The notes under the pieces are model-generated. The model worked only from the letters and a program-made list of their open reading frames with translations, ran no database searches and had not been told where the DNA came from. From CAVSPO01 sp963730005 (GTDB lineage: Bacteria > Actinomycetota > Actinomycetes > Propionibacteriales > Propionibacteriaceae), in the NCBI GenBank assembly GCA_963730005.1, contig CAVSPO010000014.1:186001-250000 (forward strand): a stretch of 64,000 bases of DNA. The letters are read 5' to 3'. The stretch's first letter is position 1. Every line of letters starts with the position of its first letter. The translations under genes and the position numbers were made by a program. Below are positions 34,815 through 43,260 of this stretch, piece by piece.

Positions 34815-35807
34815 TCAGACCACGCTTCCCTCGAGCTCTTGCTGCTCATCCTGTACGAGACTGTGACGATCAGCGCTGCGGCGGAAGTACATCGCCAACA
34901 ACGCGCCGGACAGGTTGTGCCAGATGGAGAACATTGCGCCCGGCAGTGCCGCCGCCGGGTTGAAGTACTGGGCTGCAAGGCCCGCGGCCAGACCCGAGTT
35001 CTGCATGCCCACCTCGATCGAGATGGTGCGCGCGGTCCGCACCGGCTGTTTGGTCAGGCGGGCAGCCAGGTAACCCAGCAGATAGCCGAGTCCGTTGTGC
35101 AGGACGACCGCCGCGAAGACGAGCAGACCGGCAGAGGCAACCTTGCTCGCCGAACCGCCGACGACTGCTGCCACCACTCCGGAGATCGCCACCACCGAGA
35201 TCCACGGCATGGCCGGCAGGATCGGGGTGAACACCTTCGGCAGCAGCCAGCGAAGCACCAGACCACCGACCACCGGGATCACGACGATCTTGAGGATGCT
35301 CACGGCCATGCCCTTCCCGTCAACCGGCATGTACTGGCCGGCCAGCAGGTAGGTGAGCGTCGGGGTGAGAATCGGTGCCAGCAACGTAGAGACGGAGGTC
35401 ATCGTCACAGACAAGGCGGTGTCGGCCTTGGAAAGGTAGCTCACCACGTTGGACGACGTCCCGCCAGGGGCACAGCCGACCAGGATGACGCCAGCCGCAA
35501 GATCAGGTGGCAGCCTGAGCAGCCAGGCGACGAAGAGACCGAGCAGCGGCATGATCCCGTACTGGGCGACAACGCCGATCAGGATCGGCAGGGGCTTGGT
35601 GAAGACGATCTTGAAGTCCGGGAGAGTGAGCGTGATGCCCATGCCGAACATGATGATCATCAGCAGGGTGGTTACATGCGGCCCCATCAGGCGGGCGGTC
35701 GGCGCTTCGAAGTACCCGAAGAGTGCGGCGGCAAGAACAAGCAGGGGAAAGACCGTGACAGCGATGGTGGCGCTGCGGTCTTCCGCGGACAAAGTCGATT
35801 TGGTCAT
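34815..35807 (-). CDS. Bile acid:sodium symporter (BASS/SBF) family transporter
   Basis: The 330-aa protein has about ten membrane helices and the family features LLMIIMFGMGITL, GVILVGCAPGGTSSNVVSYL (sodium-site region), TLLAPILTPTLTYLLAG and SIEVGMQNSGLAAGLAAQYF. Bacterial members carry organic anions such as pantoate or keto acids with sodium; the substrate here cannot be told. It is transcribed in the same direction as the ADP-ribosylglycohydrolase gene, 105 nt downstream of it. Confidence 0.9.
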   Translation of the reverse strand: MTKSTLSAEDRSATIAVTVFPLLVLAAALFGYFEAPTARLMGPHVTTLLMIIMFGMGITLTLPDFKIVFTKPLPILIGVVAQYGIMPLLGLFVAWLLRLPPDLAAGVILVGCAPGGTSSNVVSYLSKADTALSVTMTSVSTLLAPILTPTLTYLLAGQYMPVDGKGMAVSILKIVVIPVVGGLVLRWLLPKVFTPILPAMPWISVVAISGVVAAVVGGSASKVASAGLLVFAAVVLHNGLGYLLGYLAARLTKQPVRTARTISIEVGMQNSGLAAGLAAQYFNPAAALPGAMFSIWHNLSGALLAMYFRRSADRHSLVQDEQQELEGSVV

Positions 35808-35912
35808 CGAGGAGTCTTACCGCAGGTGACCCAGGGATGATGCAGCCGTCTCGCCATGCAGGCGCTGTCCGTCCCTGGCCAGTCGCGCAGTCTCCCAGGG
35901 TGTACTCGTCGG

Positions 35913-36914
35913 TCAGGCCGGCCGCTTGCCGTTGCCGGCAGCACCGGACGTCAGGCCGGTCCTGGCAGTGGCCACTGCCAGATCGGCCAGATCATCGGCA
36001 CTCAGACCCGGCCAGCCATGGACCATGTCGACGTGGGCGGTGGGCAGCTTCGACTTGCCGTACCGTGCCCCGAGCAACCCCCCAGCGACGGCGGCCACGG
36101 TGTCGGTGTCGTCGCCGAGCGAAATGGCGACCTGCAGCGCCCGTTCGACATGATCACAACCGCCGGTGCCGTCGTCGGTCGAGGTGATGGCCCACCAGGC
36201 CGACTCAAGTGCGGTCACTATGAAGCCGTTGGGGGTCAGTTCCTCGGTGTTGCCGCGCTCAGCAGTCTCCAACACGCCTTCCCACGTCGCGCGACGCGCG
36301 TCGGGCAGCAGATCGAGGCCACCTGCCAGATCAAAGCGGCCTTCGACGACTGCGACGCGAACTGCTTCTGACCACAGCACACAAGCCTCGGCCGCGCGGG
36401 GATCTGCATGGGTGAGCTGCGCGACCGTGCGGGCGGCGCGAGCGGTCACCTGACGATCGTCGAGCCTGGTCAGGCCTACGACGGAGGTGCGCATCAACGC
36501 CCCGTTGCCCGCACCCCGCTGGGTGCGTGCCTGGAAAGCTTCCGCGGCCTCCCGGCAGGCCATGCCTGGCAGCGCTGGAGACCGCCAAGCCTCGTCCAGA
36601 ACTGCCCGGGTGGACACTCCAATGTCGGTGGCACCGGTGTCGGCCCAGTCGTGGAACGCGGCGGCGATGGCATTGAGAGCCTGGATACCGGACAGGTCGG
36701 CTCCGGTTGCGGCAACCCGGGCAACGCAGATCGCCATCTGGGTGTCATCAGACCATTCGCCTGGCTCGTATGGGCCGAGGCCGCCGCCGATCATCCTCGC
36801 CGCACCGGCTTCGATCCGCGGGCCGAACTCGTACGGCACCCCCAAGGCGTCCCCGATTGCCTGGCCGACAAGCACTCCGGCGACGCGGTCGAGTTGAACA
36901 GGGCTGAGATCCAT
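35913..36914 (-). CDS. ADP-ribosylglycohydrolase family protein
   Basis: The 333-aa all-helical protein has the family's metal-binding motifs: GVLVGQAIGDALG, EWSDDTQMAI (the S/T-D-D-T-x-M motif), GAGNGALMR, and DDTDTVAAVAGGLLGARYG near the C-terminus. It should remove ADP-ribose from a protein, nucleic acid or small molecule with two magnesium ions. ATG at 36914 is chosen because the upstream frame overlaps a region without homology. No dinitrogenase reductase or DraT gene is present, so the target is unknown. Confidence 0.88.
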   Translation of the reverse strand: MDLSPVQLDRVAGVLVGQAIGDALGVPYEFGPRIEAGAARMIGGGLGPYEPGEWSDDTQMAICVARVAATGADLSGIQALNAIAAAFHDWADTGATDIGVSTRAVLDEAWRSPALPGMACREAAEAFQARTQRGAGNGALMRTSVVGLTRLDDRQVTARAARTVAQLTHADPRAAEACVLWSEAVRVAVVEGRFDLAGGLDLLPDARRATWEGVLETAERGNTEELTPNGFIVTALESAWWAITSTDDGTGGCDHVERALQVAISLGDDTDTVAAVAGGLLGARYGKSKLPTAHVDMVHGWPGLSADDLADLAVATARTGLTSGAAGNGKRPA

Positions 36915-37109
36915 GAGCGTCTTTCTGTTCTGGCGGTGGCCTCCGGGTTGTCCAGGGGCGCGGGCCGTCCACCAACGTACCTTGCCGGAAGGGCGTTGGT
37001 GCCCAGCTCCAGGACCGCGGTGGCGTGGGCTGCACGTCGAACCAGGTCCCGATCGCGGCCGCCGACACGACGGTCTGCCGGCTGGGTGATCACAGTCGGC
37101 GCGCACCGG

Positions 37110-38396
37110 TCAGGCGGTGCTGGATCTTGAGCGGCGCATCCGGCGTCCCAACAGCCACGCGACGCAGCCGCACGCGAGATAGGCCGTGGCAATGAGGCAG
37201 AACCCCGCCGTGAAACCCCCGGTGGCGTCCACGAGCCTGCCCACCACTGCCGGACCGATCGCGAATCCGAGGTACATCCCTGTCGCGACCAGGCCGGACG
37301 CAAGCCCCACCAGGCGCGATGGCACGACGCTGACGATTCCCGAATTGATGACGACGTTGGCCGCCAGCGGCAGCGCGGCGTGCAACGCCACGCCGGCCCA
37401 CATCAGGGAGCTGGCCTGCAGCCGCTCGGCGGCGATGAGGAAGAGGAGCCCCAGGATGCCCCCGAGACTCATCAACTGGATGAGCGGGGCGGGCTGGCCG
37501 AGCCGGCCGGCGACCTTGCCCCAGCCGATGCGGCTGAAGAGACCGATCACGCCGATCACCCCGAGCACCAAACCTGCCCTTTGCACGGAGTAGTCGAGCG
37601 CACGCACGGCGAACAGCGACGCGTAGGCGTTCACGCCCTGCGTCCCCACGGCGTTGAGGAACGAGGTGACCGTGAACAGCCAGACCACTGCCGGGACACG
37701 GGGTTCGGGGGCCGTCGCGTGGCTGCCCACCGGAGCCGAGTCAGGCAGCCCCGCGGCGACCCGGGTCGTGCCAGCCGTTGAGCCATGGTCAAGGCGGCTC
37801 AGCACGATCCAGGCGATCACGATCATCGGGAGGCACAGTGCCGCGCCGAGCAGGGCGGCTCCCCGCCAGCCGGCTGTCACACCCACCAGTGGGAACGTCA
37901 GCCCGGCGACGAGCAGACCCAGCTGGACGCCTGACTGCTTCCAGCCCATCCAGGTGGCGCGTTGTGTCTCGGGCACCTTGCGGGCGATGATCCGGTTGGT
38001 CACCGGGTTGGAGAACGCCTGGGCGGGACCCGCGATGAGCGCAGCCACGATGAGCACCCAGTACGCCTGGTGACTGGCGCTCACCAGGAAAGCTGCCATG
38101 ATCCCGGCAAGGATCAATGCCAGTTGCACGCGCGTGGGGATGCGATCTGCGAGCACCCCGAGGAACGTCGCGGTGACGCTGGCGCTGAGGAACACAGTGG
38201 TGATGATGTAGCCGAACTGGCCGTCGGTGATGCCGTAGCTGTCGACGATCTGTGCGCTCATCGAACCCAGCCCGAAGTTGAAAACCGGGCCGGCCGCCAT
38301 CGCCGCCATGAGTACCACCAGCAGCATGCCGTGAGCTCGGGCGGGCTGGGGGTCGGGCAGGTCCGCCAGCCTGGGTGCTCCGTCCTGGGGTGACAC
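37110..38396 (-). CDS. Major facilitator superfamily transporter
   Basis: The 428-aa protein has twelve predicted helices, with the loop motif FLGVLADRIPTRVQ between helices 2 and 3 and a repeat-like RIGWGKVAGRLG in the second half. The central loop (residues about 205-235) is hydrophilic. GTG at 38396 lies 4 nt after the stop of the WS/DGAT gene, so the two are co-transcribed. Substrate unknown. Confidence 0.85.
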   Translation of the reverse strand: MSPQDGAPRLADLPDPQPARAHGMLLVVLMAAMAAGPVFNFGLGSMSAQIVDSYGITDGQFGYIITTVFLSASVTATFLGVLADRIPTRVQLALILAGIMAAFLVSASHQAYWVLIVAALIAGPAQAFSNPVTNRIIARKVPETQRATWMGWKQSGVQLGLLVAGLTFPLVGVTAGWRGAALLGAALCLPMIVIAWIVLSRLDHGSTAGTTRVAAGLPDSAPVGSHATAPEPRVPAVVWLFTVTSFLNAVGTQGVNAYASLFAVRALDYSVQRAGLVLGVIGVIGLFSRIGWGKVAGRLGQPAPLIQLMSLGGILGLLFLIAAERLQASSLMWAGVALHAALPLAANVVINSGIVSVVPSRLVGLASGLVATGMYLGFAIGPAVVGRLVDATGGFTAGFCLIATAYLACGCVAWLLGRRMRRSRSSTA

Positions 38397-38400
38397 GGCG

Positions 38401-39669
38401 TCAGGCGAGGTCAGCGATCCTGGTGAGTTCCTCGCTCAGGCTGCGGCCCAGCTGGGCCACATCCAGCGCTTCCGCATCGACGTGGACGGTGCAACTCAGA
38501 CGTCCGGCATAGGAAAAGCCTGACACGCCAAGGCGCACATTGCCCTGGATCTGGGTGACCGGCCAGGCGTGAGCAAGGGGTGCGCCCGCCAGGAGCAGGG
38601 GTTCGGCCGGCCCGCGGACGCTGCTGACGAACAGGGCGACGAAGCGTTGGCGTCGGGCCAGATGCGCGAGGAGTCGAGATCCCCAGCGGGTGCGGGTGAG
38701 TTCGTAACTGCCTTGGGAACGTGCCTCGTCCTTGGCCGCCATGGTCAGCTTCGCGATCCTGGCAACCCTGTTGGACGGTTCGAGGTCGTCGATGGGCAGT
38801 GGGACGAGCATCACGCCGACCGCGTTGCCCGAGTTGCCCCGGTCGGGCAACGCGACCGGGACACTGGCCGGCAGCGTCGGGGGCAGTGGCTCGCCCAAGC
38901 CTCGCAGGGCGGCCATGGTGGCGGCGTTGACAGCGGCGAGCAGGGCGTCGTTCACTGTGCCGCCGGCTGTCTTGGCGCCGTGCGCCAGACGGGCCAGGTC
39001 CACTTCAACGAAGGCCACCCCGTGGTGCCTGCTGATCGGGCCCAGCAGTGCGGTTGCCGGGACGGTGGTTCGGAACATCGCTGTCAATCGCGAGACGCTG
39101 AGGGCCAGCCGTCGCCACGGTGGCTGTCGGACCGCTGCCGGACGACGTGTCGCCGAGGGTTCGGCAGCGGGCCTGTCGGGGGAGTCGAACAGCCGTCTGA
39201 CCAGAGCAACCGTTGCGACCCCGTCTGCAATCGCGTGGTGGACGCGCAGCACGATGCCCGTCCCTTCCGGGCTTGCGCCTGGCACCACCAGCAACTCCCA
39301 CCCGGGACGGTCACTGGGCATCATGGTGGTCATCAAGGCGGCGCACAGGCCGGCCAGGCCTTCGCTTCCGGAAACCGGCTCAGCCTGACGGACGTGCCAC
39401 GTCAGGTCGGGTCGGGAGGGTTCCCAGACCAGACGCCGTCCTGACGTGCCGACGCGCTGGTTGAACCGCTGCAAGCCGGGGTCGTCGTCCAACCGCATGG
39501 CGATGAAGGCGCGCAGTCGAGCCAAGTCGGCGGAGCCGTCCGCGCCGACAAAACCGCCGCGGCCAAGGAGCCCGGCCATCAGGAACACGTTGACCTGGTC
39601 CTCGGCATCGATCATGACGTTGGACGCATCGGCGGCAGTGAGTCGCTCGACCGGACTGCTGTTCCTCAT
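38401..39669 (-). CDS. Wax ester synthase/diacylglycerol acyltransferase (WS/DGAT) family protein
   Basis: The 422-aa protein has the catalytic HHAIADG (HHxxxDG) motif and the family's C-terminal SSVRGPAEPLLLAGAPL and SFSYAGRLSCTVHVD segments. Homologues make triacylglycerol or wax esters from acyl-CoA at the membrane. The N-terminal region MRNSSPVERLTAADASNVMIDAEDQVNVF is typical. ATG at 39669 has AGGAG 6-8 nt upstream; an in-frame extension to 39981 lacks homology. It forms a two-gene unit with the MFS transporter. Confidence 0.88.
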   Translation of the reverse strand: MRNSSPVERLTAADASNVMIDAEDQVNVFLMAGLLGRGGFVGADGSADLARLRAFIAMRLDDDPGLQRFNQRVGTSGRRLVWEPSRPDLTWHVRQAEPVSGSEGLAGLCAALMTTMMPSDRPGWELLVVPGASPEGTGIVLRVHHAIADGVATVALVRRLFDSPDRPAAEPSATRRPAAVRQPPWRRLALSVSRLTAMFRTTVPATALLGPISRHHGVAFVEVDLARLAHGAKTAGGTVNDALLAAVNAATMAALRGLGEPLPPTLPASVPVALPDRGNSGNAVGVMLVPLPIDDLEPSNRVARIAKLTMAAKDEARSQGSYELTRTRWGSRLLAHLARRQRFVALFVSSVRGPAEPLLLAGAPLAHAWPVTQIQGNVRLGVSGFSYAGRLSCTVHVDAEALDVAQLGRSLSEELTRIADLA

Positions 39670-39883
39670 TGACGCTCCTGGAGTGCGCGTGGACGGTTTG
39701 GTGGTTGGAACCTTACTCAGCCGCTGTGACAGGCAGGGCATCGGCAACCTGACCGCCAGAGTCATCGACCGACGCGCGCCACACTGTTGTCCGAGGACAG
39801 TCGCCGGGAGCTGCGGCGAGCGCATGTTGCCGTACCCGCCGCGACACCCCCTGCCGCGAAGAGCCTCTCGAAGAGCGGTGTGT

Positions 39884-41341
39884 TCAGAGAGCGCCCAATC
39901 CCAGCTGCAGCCAACCAAGACCGGAGCGACCACCGGGAAACTGGGGTAGCGAGGTCCGCATCTCCTCCACCAAGTCGTCAACCTGAGGGTTGTGGGACTC
40001 GAAGGCGTCGATCAGGTCGATCTGGGGACGAGGCGGAGAATCCAGCCGCACGTGTGTCCAGCCCAGGCTGCCCTGCATGCCGCAGTCCTCCAGGGCTGCC
40101 GCGAACTTGCCGCGAACAGCCGCCCGGGTGTCCGCCGGGGGAGTGGTGACGGCGTTCTCGACATCAGCCGCGGTGAGGTAGGAGGACATGATCTTGGCGG
40201 CACGTAGCTTGTCTGCCAGCCCGTGCTGTGCTGAGAGGTCGTGGTAGGCCAGCTCGACGCGTTTCGCGAGCGGATCGTGCCATCCTTTGCCCTGTCGGTC
40301 GACGTAGCTGCCAATCAGCGAACGCTTGATCACCCAGTCGAGTTCGCCCGCCACCGGGCTGACGTCACCGGTGCGCAGCGCGTCGATGGCCCGTCGGGCA
40401 AGAACGAGCGCGCCGTCGATCCCGTGGTCCAGTTCTGTGTCGACGCGGCCGCTGGCGCGGAATACCTCGCAGCGTTCCAGGATCGCCTCGAGCACATCCA
40501 GGGCCCGGTAATGGCGTCCATCGGCCAACGTCGTGTGGGCGTCCGGTTCAAGGTCGTGCAGGGTGGCGATGGGGTCCTGGAGCTCAAGGGAGGCAAGGCT
40601 CTGACCACCCTCGATGTAATCCAGCACCGCCATGGTGAGCCCCATCTTGAGGGCTGTCGTCACGTCCGACACATTCGAGTCGCCGTAGATCACCTGCAGA
40701 CGGGCGAACTTCGACGCATCAGCATGGGCCTCCTCACGAGTGACGATCATCGGCCGTTCCTTGGTCGGATCCGGCGATGTGACGTTCTGGATCATGGGCG
40801 CACGGGTGGACAGCCGGAACCTCGCCGGGCCGTCCTCCGGCTGCGCCACGTGCCCACCGCCGGTGAGGATCGGGCGGGTGGCCATGAACGCGATCAGCCC
40901 GGGATCCAGCTGGTCCACGGTGGACCTTGAGACCTGGTAGTTCTCGTGACAGCCGAAGGTCGCCCCGAGCGCGTCCCGATTGTTCTTGACGATGTGGATC
41001 CGCGCCTGCACGCCCCGTTCCAGGAGTGAGGCGTTGGCGCGCTCGGTCATCGCCCGAAGGATCGACTCGCCAGCCCTGTCCTGGGCGACCACATCGTGGA
41101 TGGAGCGGCATTCGGCGGTCGCGTACTCGGGGTGTGAGCCCAAGTCGACGTACAGGCGCCCGCCGTTGGGCAGGAACCGGTTTCGTGCCCGATATTCCTG
41201 GGGCGTGCCCCGGTAGAGTTCAGCCACCGCCTCGGGAGGAGCAATCGGATTCTCGGTGCCCGGAGGCATCGGCACCGTGTGGGCAGAAACGATGGCGAAT
41301 TCGGTCTCAAGGCCGATGATCCGGCCGGGAGAACCGGCCAC
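39884..41341 (-). CDS. pafA: Pup-protein ligase PafA
   Basis: PafA joins the C-terminal glutamate of Pup to lysines of target proteins using ATP. The 485-aa glutamine-synthetase-like protein starts RIIGLETEFAI and carries GSHPEYATAEC, HIVKNNRDALG, FGCHENYQVSR, GDSNVSD, LDWVIKRSLIGSYVDR and AYHDLS, all PafA rather than Dop landmarks (no Dop loop). The start is GTG, with one base shared with the pup stop. A C-terminal extension rich in Gly and Leu follows the usual end. The 214 bp downstream hold no gene. The proteasome genes that normally separate pup from pafA are missing. Confidence 0.94.
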   Translation of the reverse strand: MAGSPGRIIGLETEFAIVSAHTVPMPPGTENPIAPPEAVAELYRGTPQEYRARNRFLPNGGRLYVDLGSHPEYATAECRSIHDVVAQDRAGESILRAMTERANASLLERGVQARIHIVKNNRDALGATFGCHENYQVSRSTVDQLDPGLIAFMATRPILTGGGHVAQPEDGPARFRLSTRAPMIQNVTSPDPTKERPMIVTREEAHADASKFARLQVIYGDSNVSDVTTALKMGLTMAVLDYIEGGQSLASLELQDPIATLHDLEPDAHTTLADGRHYRALDVLEAILERCEVFRASGRVDTELDHGIDGALVLARRAIDALRTGDVSPVAGELDWVIKRSLIGSYVDRQGKGWHDPLAKRVELAYHDLSAQHGLADKLRAAKIMSSYLTAADVENAVTTPPADTRAAVRGKFAAALEDCGMQGSLGWTHVRLDSPPRPQIDLIDAFESHNPQVDDLVEEMRTSLPQFPGGRSGLGWLQLGLGAL

Positions 41342-41529
41342 TACTGCCCACCCTCCTGGACGAAGCCCTGCACGAAGGTCAGGGCGTTCTCCTCAAGGAT
41401 GTCGTCGATGTCGGACAGGATCGACGTGAAGTCCTGTCCGGCGCCTGCTGGCGCGGGGGGCGCGGGCGGCGGTTCAACGGGTTCGGAATCGCCGCCGGGA
41501 CGGTGGCGCTGGACCTGGTCCTCGCTCAT
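41341..41529 (-). CDS. pup: Prokaryotic ubiquitin-like protein Pup
   Basis: Pup is the small disordered tag of the actinobacterial pupylation pathway. The 62-aa product has a Pro-rich N-terminal half, the conserved helix-forming region DFTSILSDIDDILEENALTFVQGFVQ and ends GGQ. The terminal Gln must be deamidated to Glu by Dop before ligation. Its stop codon overlaps the pafA GTG by 1 nt, so they are coupled. dop lies 60 nt upstream. Confidence 0.96.
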   Translation of the reverse strand: MSEDQVQRHRPGGDSEPVEPPPAPPAPAGAGQDFTSILSDIDDILEENALTFVQGFVQEGGQ

Positions 41530-41589
41530 GAGCGTGTCCTTCCTTGTGGGCTGTGACTTGCCCGGTTGTGCTGAGTTGAGTGCGGTCTG

Positions 41590-43260
41590 TTATTTGCCGG
41601 TCAGTTTGGCGACAAGATCGGCCAGGTCATCGGTGCTGTCGAGCAGCTGCGAGATCTTTGCTTTGGTGCCGCCGAGTGCGTTGGCCATCGGGATGCGAAC
41701 CATGCCGCTGCCCAACCAGTCGTTGCTTCGTCGTGAGGCTGGTTGGCCCGGTTCAGCGGCCAGATCGACCACCACCGACTGCCATCCCGCAGAGTAGATG
41801 CGGTCCGGGTAGCGGCGCAGCAGTTCCCCGCGGAACCACGCCCGGGTGTCCTCGGGCGGGAAGAACTCAGCGCTCGCCACTTCGGCGGCAGACACGACGT
41901 CCTCCAGTCGACCGATCGCCCGCAGCCGCCCGGCGAGGGAGCGGCCCGGCCGCAAGTCCGCCCACTGCAGGTCCATGGCCCGCAGCTCGGGGGACGCCCA
42001 GCCCAGGCCGTCGCGAGCCTTGCGAGCCTCGAGCAACGCCAGCTTGGCTGCCCATTCGACCTTGTCGGAGGCGTGCTGCCACCCGAGGGCCAGGCTGTCG
42101 AGGGTGGACTCCCAGCGCATCAGCACATCACTGGTGTCGGCGTCGAGGCCGTCACCGAAGACGTCGCCCAGATCCTTCTTCACGTAGTCGAGGTAGACCC
42201 GCAGGATCTCCAGCGCGGTGCGCTGGGCGCCGTCGACGCACTGCAGCGGCACCGACAAGGTCAGGTCGCGGGACACGCGTTTGATGTCGCCGACGGGATC
42301 CGCCAGCTCCAGGGCTGCCCATTCGTCAGGCAACCCGTGACGCTCCAGCACGCCCAGCACCAGGCTCATGCTGCCCAGCTTCAGCAATGTGGTGGCTGGA
42401 GCGCAGTTCGCGTCACTGGTGATCACGTGCAGCCGGCGCCACTTCCGGGAGTCGACATGCGGCTCGTCCCGGGTGTTGAAGATCGGGCGGTTCAAGGTGG
42501 TCTGGATGCCTACCACGGTCTCCACGTAGTCGGCCCGCTGGAAGATCTGGAACCCCGGCTCGGCGGAGGTGGGGCCCAGGCCGACCCGGCCGGCGCCGAT
42601 CATGATCTGACGGGTGACGAAGAACGGCACCAGGGCAGCGATCAGGGTCTCGACCGGGACCGCCCGGTCGACGGTGTAGTTCTCGTGGCAGCCGTAGGCT
42701 GAGCCCTTGCCATCGACGTTGTTCTTGTACACCACGACTTCGGGCGAGCCGCCTTCGACCAGGGTGTCCATCGCCCTCGCCATGATCAGGTCACCGGCCA
42801 GGTCAACCCGCACTGCCTGGCGTGGGGTGGTGGTCTCGGGAGTGGCGTACTCAGGGTGGCCGTGGTCGATGTAGAGGCGGGCACCGTTGGGCAGCACCGT
42901 GGAGGTGCCCCGTGCCGCCATCCGTTCCAGTGCAGTCAGCCTCGGAGCCGCCTCCGGCTTGCGGCCGGGGGCACCCAGCGGATCCTCAACGCGAGGGCCT
43001 GACGGTGCCGCATGGTCGGGGTCGTCGGTCAGCAACGAGGGATCGACCTCGTCACGGTCGTGGATGTAGCCACGGACGTCCTGCAACGGCCGTTCGCCTT
43101 CGAAATCCCAGCGGACGTCGGACGGCAGGTTGCGCGCCCGCAGTTCACCGGCATAGGCCGAGATGATCCGGTTGGCGAGCTCGCGGGAGTCGAGCTCGCT
43201 GTGACCGGGACAGAGGATCCCGTATTCGTACTCAATGCCCATCACTCGTCGCACGCTCAT
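41590..43260 (-). CDS. dop: Deamidase/depupylase of Pup, Dop
   Basis: Dop deamidates the Pup C-terminus and also removes Pup from tagged proteins. The 556-aa protein starts VMGIEYEYGI, carries the long charged insert typical of Dop (residues about 45-110), then DHGHPEYATPET, VVYKNNVDGKGSAYGCHENY, FNTRDEPHVD, TSDANCAPATTL and the C-terminal DWLGSGMVRIPMANALGGTK. The start lies just after the ARC gene: it overlaps the ARC frame as read, or is separated by 7 nt if the ARC frameshift is corrected. Confidence 0.95.
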   Translation of the reverse strand: MSVRRVMGIEYEYGILCPGHSELDSRELANRIISAYAGELRARNLPSDVRWDFEGERPLQDVRGYIHDRDEVDPSLLTDDPDHAAPSGPRVEDPLGAPGRKPEAAPRLTALERMAARGTSTVLPNGARLYIDHGHPEYATPETTTPRQAVRVDLAGDLIMARAMDTLVEGGSPEVVVYKNNVDGKGSAYGCHENYTVDRAVPVETLIAALVPFFVTRQIMIGAGRVGLGPTSAEPGFQIFQRADYVETVVGIQTTLNRPIFNTRDEPHVDSRKWRRLHVITSDANCAPATTLLKLGSMSLVLGVLERHGLPDEWAALELADPVGDIKRVSRDLTLSVPLQCVDGAQRTALEILRVYLDYVKKDLGDVFGDGLDADTSDVLMRWESTLDSLALGWQHASDKVEWAAKLALLEARKARDGLGWASPELRAMDLQWADLRPGRSLAGRLRAIGRLEDVVSAAEVASAEFFPPEDTRAWFRGELLRRYPDRIYSAGWQSVVVDLAAEPGQPASRRSNDWLGSGMVRIPMANALGGTKAKISQLLDSTDDLADLVAKLTGK